Source: a virus
Virus record (IMG/VR): IMGVR_UViG_3300025151_000039
Span: 1-59,528 of that record
Length of the DNA stretch: 59,528 nt
Reading direction: 5' to 3' (one strand)
Shown: in pieces, positions 57,152 through 59,528 of the stretch
Layout of the letters: every line of letters starts with the position of its first letter
How positions within the stretch are numbered: the first letter of the stretch is position 1
Position numbers and translations under genes: made by a program
Notes under the pieces: model-generated
What the model saw: the letters and a program-made list of their open reading frames with translations, nothing else
What the model was told of the DNA's origin: nothing
Databases searched by the model: none

Positions 57152-57223
57152 TTAATTAATTGTAACCTTATAGGGATAGAAATCCCAATAGTCCTCAGGT
57201 AATGTGATTGTCGCTATTATCAT
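57152..57223 (-). CDS. Micro-protein, 23 residues
   Basis: ATG at 57223 overlaps the TGA of the 104-residue gene (ATGA). The peptide is MIIATITLPEDYWDFYPYKV plus TIN. The overlap suggests translation by re-initiation. The gap to the next gene holds only the hairpin, so this may be a leader-like peptide or a real small virion peptide. Confidence 0.4.
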   Translation of the reverse strand: MIIATITLPEDYWDFYPYKVTIN

Positions 57224-57534
57224 GCTTCGTAATATGTTTTATTCGGAACAACCAATGCATGTGCTGTAAATGCACCAAGGTCAACTGCGCCTCCAGTACT
57301 ATTACTTAAAGTAAGAGTAACTGTATCTGCCGCCGTAACTGAAGCACTTACTGATAGATCTTCTGGATCTATACTGATGCTCCCTAAGACAAAGTCTCCT
57401 AAAGCCGCACCTGCTACAGTTATAGAAACATCTATAACATCATCATTAGCAAGTGATGCAGGATCAGATACAGCTACAGATCCTTGCAACAATTTTCCTT
57501 CCGGGTGTTTGGCAAACCAATAATTTTTAGCCAT
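57220..57534 (-). CDS. Small beta-rich virion protein, 104 residues
   Basis: First gene after the capsid protein and its terminator. Begins AKNYWFAKHPEGKLLQGSVA, then beta strands rich in V, A, D, S and T (VIDVSITVAGAALGDFVLGS). Possibly a decoration protein or head fibre base. Family not recognised. Confidence 0.55.
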   Translation of the reverse strand: MAKNYWFAKHPEGKLLQGSVAVSDPASLANDDVIDVSITVAGAALGDFVLGSISIDPEDLSVSASVTAADTVTLTLSNSTGGAVDLGAFTAHALVVPNKTYYEA

Positions 57535-57553
57535 AATTTATCCTTTCTAAGTT

Positions 57554-57580
57554 AAAAGAGCCCTCCGAAGAGGGCTCAAA
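57554..57580 (-). terminator. Terminator with a UUCG tetraloop after the capsid gene
   Basis: On the minus strand GAGCCCTC-TTCG-GAGGGCTC is a perfect 8-bp stem with the very stable UUCG loop, followed by TTTT. It lies 13 bases after the capsid stop and within the late operon, so it should lower transcription of the downstream late genes relative to capsid. Confidence 0.85.
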
Positions 57581-57592
57581 TTAATTGTTATG

Positions 57593-59308
57593 TTATAACC
57601 AAACTGCGTGAGTTTCAGGAGCAGAGAACTCAAATCCAAGATCAGCTTGAATTAAATCTACTCTATAATCTTCACCGGAGTTTTTAACAGTTTTAACACC
57701 AGGATAAACAGTCACATCACGATTAACACCGTTACCAATTAATGGTCTAATTGCACATGCGCTCATATTAGCACAGATCATTTTCACATTTGTTTGATCT
57801 AAGTGAATGTCTCTAACAAGTTTAATAGTTGTGCCATCAACATCGAATGAACGATATTTAACACCAGCCATTTTTCCTGTTCCTGAAAACTGAATATTAT
57901 AATTAGGGCTAATTTCAGCATTATTCTTCATGAATCCACCTAATTTAGCATGCCAGTTCCAAACCTCAGTATTACAATAGTATACTGAAGATTGTTTGCC
58001 ACCTACCATAAATCTAGGATCATGTAAAGCTGATAATTGCTCTAAGTAATCATCTACAGTGTGAGCAGAGCTCCATGAGAATGAGTTACCATTATTAAGA
58101 ATAAAGTTTACAATACCTTCAGTATATGTAATACCGTCATCATCAGTTTCTTGTTGCCCAAAATAACCTGCTTGACCAATTTCCCATGTCATTTCAGTCA
58201 TTTTATCTTTCCACTCATTAGCCCATGGATTTTCACCAAATTTAAGTTTAGTTGCCATCGCACGACCAGACATCATTGCTGTCTTTTTAAAGATTTGAGT
58301 TTGACCATAATCGGTTGAAAATGGTTGTTGCTTCCAAGTAGACCCATAACCACTTAATTCATGATAAGCAGTACCTGAGATATACATTCTCATTGGCTCT
58401 AATTTAGCAGCTAATGAAGTTGTAGAAGTTGCACCTGGATTTACATCAGGAATAACAGGAGAAGCGTGAGCTCCACCCATAGAGCAAGGAACTAAATCAG
58501 TAGTAGCTTTAACTAGTTTACATCTTAAAACAACACCCTCTGCAACGTCAGCTCCACTATGAACTGCTTTCCATTTAGCAACTGATGTAATTCGAGCTAA
58601 TGCATAATCTGTAGGTTTATTTGCATCTCCAACAGCATTTTTAACAGGTATTCTAACTACTTGGTTAGGTAAAAACCATGTAGGGGTAGTCATAGGACCA
58701 GCACAAGCTGCATTTCCAGAAGTGTTACCAATTTTATTTGTAATATTTCCATGAACTTTATAATCACCACCTACTAAAATACTAAAACCTGCATTTACAG
58801 CACTTGGTAAAGCATCATCGTCATGCGCAGCTGCAGCTAAATTTGTATCATCTTGAACAGCGGCTAAAGCAGCTGAGTTCCATGTAGCTCCACCTGCAGC
58901 AATATCAAGTTTTTCAGCTACAGCAGCATGTGAGTCTGTATTATTAACACCTAAAACATAACCATATCTTTTGAATGTTGCTAAATCTCTTTTAATAGCA
59001 TATTCAAATTTAAAGTCATCAGTTGGCTTCTTTTTGAATTTTGTTAATAAGTGAATAAAAGGATCTCTCTGAAAAGAAAGATTTGTGTAAGTATTACCAA
59101 AGTTATAGGCACGTCCAAGATCCCCTAAATCTGGAGAACTGTTTGTCCCTGTTCTTTGGTTCGTATTTGTAACATTAAAATTATCCCCTGCCCATGGGTT
59201 ATTTTGAACAGGATTCTCAATTGTATGTGGATTACCTGGAGATATTTGCGAACCTTCAACTTGGTTTCCACCACCAGGAGTTATCCCTGAATAGTCATTA
59301 TTAGCCAT
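57593..59308 (-). CDS. Major capsid protein
   Basis: A 571-residue protein right after the scaffold. The N-terminal 70 residues are flexible (N, P, G, T), then FQRDPFIHLLTKFKKKPTDD begins the folded part; long A/V/T/G stretches and a C-terminal beta end (LIQADLGFEFSAPETHAVWL) agree with an HK97-type coat of the larger kind. I see no protease motif, so a separate scaffold is used. Gene order and size support the call. A hairpin covers its ribosome site and a strong terminator follows, so its level seems specially set. Confidence 0.82.
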   Translation of the reverse strand: MANNDYSGITPGGGNQVEGSQISPGNPHTIENPVQNNPWAGDNFNVTNTNQRTGTNSSPDLGDLGRAYNFGNTYTNLSFQRDPFIHLLTKFKKKPTDDFKFEYAIKRDLATFKRYGYVLGVNNTDSHAAVAEKLDIAAGGATWNSAALAAVQDDTNLAAAAHDDDALPSAVNAGFSILVGGDYKVHGNITNKIGNTSGNAACAGPMTTPTWFLPNQVVRIPVKNAVGDANKPTDYALARITSVAKWKAVHSGADVAEGVVLRCKLVKATTDLVPCSMGGAHASPVIPDVNPGATSTTSLAAKLEPMRMYISGTAYHELSGYGSTWKQQPFSTDYGQTQIFKKTAMMSGRAMATKLKFGENPWANEWKDKMTEMTWEIGQAGYFGQQETDDDGITYTEGIVNFILNNGNSFSWSSAHTVDDYLEQLSALHDPRFMVGGKQSSVYYCNTEVWNWHAKLGGFMKNNAEISPNYNIQFSGTGKMAGVKYRSFDVDGTTIKLVRDIHLDQTNVKMICANMSACAIRPLIGNGVNRDVTVYPGVKTVKNSGEDYRVDLIQADLGFEFSAPETHAVWL

Positions 59309-59311
59309 TTA

Positions 59312-59343
59312 TAGCCTCACTTTCATTTAGTGTTCTGAGGCTA
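59312..59343 (-). promoter_or_regulatory. Hairpin hiding the capsid gene's ribosome site
   Basis: TAGCCTCA (59312-59319) and TGAGGCTA (59336-59343) are perfect 8-base complements with CACT/AGTG inside. On the mRNA the GAGG ribosome site of the capsid gene, six bases before its ATG, is in the 3' arm, so it is paired when the hairpin forms. Translation may depend on ribosomes coming from the scaffold gene or on a bound protein. Confidence 0.6.
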
Positions 59344-59367
59344 GGATAAGAAAATTTTTACTTTAGC

Positions 59368-59528
59368 CTAGAACGGGTTATCGTCGTCTGCGAACGGATT
59401 ACCAAACATTGTCTGGAAATTCTGTTCTTCGCTAGTCATACCTTGACCAGCATTATTAGCGCCACCTATACTGGTGGGAATGTTTCTAACGGCTTGCATT
59501 TGATTCATCATTTCTTGTTGAGTAGACT
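59368..59528 (-). CDS. Scaffolding protein, C-terminal part (continues from 718-1)
   Basis: The end of the scaffold gene whose start is at 718. It enters from the window end, reads QQEMMNQMQAVRNIPTSIGG and on to a TAG at 59368, ending NPFADDDNPF. The frame is kept across the junction whether or not the nine shared end bases are counted once. The C-terminus of scaffolds usually binds the coat protein; here it is acidic with two NPF motifs. Confidence 0.7.
   Translation of the reverse strand, partial: STQQEMMNQMQAVRNIPTSIGGANNAGQGMTSEEQNFQTMFGNPFADDDNPF
59520..59528. repeat. Nine bases identical to the window start (circle join)
   Basis: gagtagact at 59520-59528 equals positions 1-9. With the in-frame scaffold gene across the join, this marks a closed assembly rather than a true end of the phage DNA. 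It implies a circularly permuted or terminally redundant genome; nine bases are too few to be a packaging repeat on their own. Confidence 0.75.

Overview
The window reads as one complete circular map of a tailed, podovirus-like bacteriophage with AT-rich DNA. Nine bases (gagtagact) are shared by the two ends, and the scaffold gene reads in frame across the join, so the molecule is about 59.52 kb. I see no integrase, repressor or attachment site, which fits a lytic phage. Strong AGGAGG-type ribosome sites and frequent TTG/GTG starts argue against a Bacteroidetes host. I cannot name the host further; the gene set resembles marine phages.

The map has two arms that diverge from a control region at 5832-6256 and meet tail to tail at 21813-21821. 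The plus arm (6257-21821) holds the small early genes, large structured non-coding RNAs (6760-7335, 8844-9716, 18367-18655), a tRNA with anticodon CAU, and a P-loop kinase. It also holds a replication and recombination set: a Sak4-like ATPase, an SSB-like protein, an archaeo-eukaryotic-type primase fused to a RecA/DnaB-type helicase, a RuvC-like resolvase and a Cas4-like PD-(D/E)XK nuclease. No DNA polymerase of family A, B or C is visible. Between two hairpins lies a self-contained four-gene cassette (10839-14563): an unknown cysteine-rich protein, a JAMM peptidase, an E1/ThiF-like adenylating enzyme and a ubiquitin-like protein ending in GGK.

The minus arm (5831 down to 1, then 59528 down to 21813) is the late region. 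In transcription order it holds the small and large terminase, portal, scaffold, capsid, neck and connector proteins, tail and fibre proteins, and lysis genes with a metallophosphoesterase. Next come a class II aminoacyl-tRNA synthetase core and a tRNA with anticodon GUU and a long variable arm, then a 1281-residue tail protein, and finally the ejected internal proteins. The last group includes an 838-residue transglycosylase, a 3120-residue protein and a 931-residue protein. The 3120-residue protein carries a DADFDFDK motif, as expected of a virion-packaged double-psi beta-barrel RNA polymerase of the kind known from crAss-like phages.

The working model is that the giant protein enters with the DNA and transcribes early genes, the early arm replicates and remodels, and the late arm builds the particle. 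The most unusual systems are the giant candidate virion RNA polymerase, the JAMM/E1/ubiquitin-like cassette, the synthetase core beside an odd tRNA, and the large structured RNAs. Assignments rest on motifs read by eye; no database search was possible.
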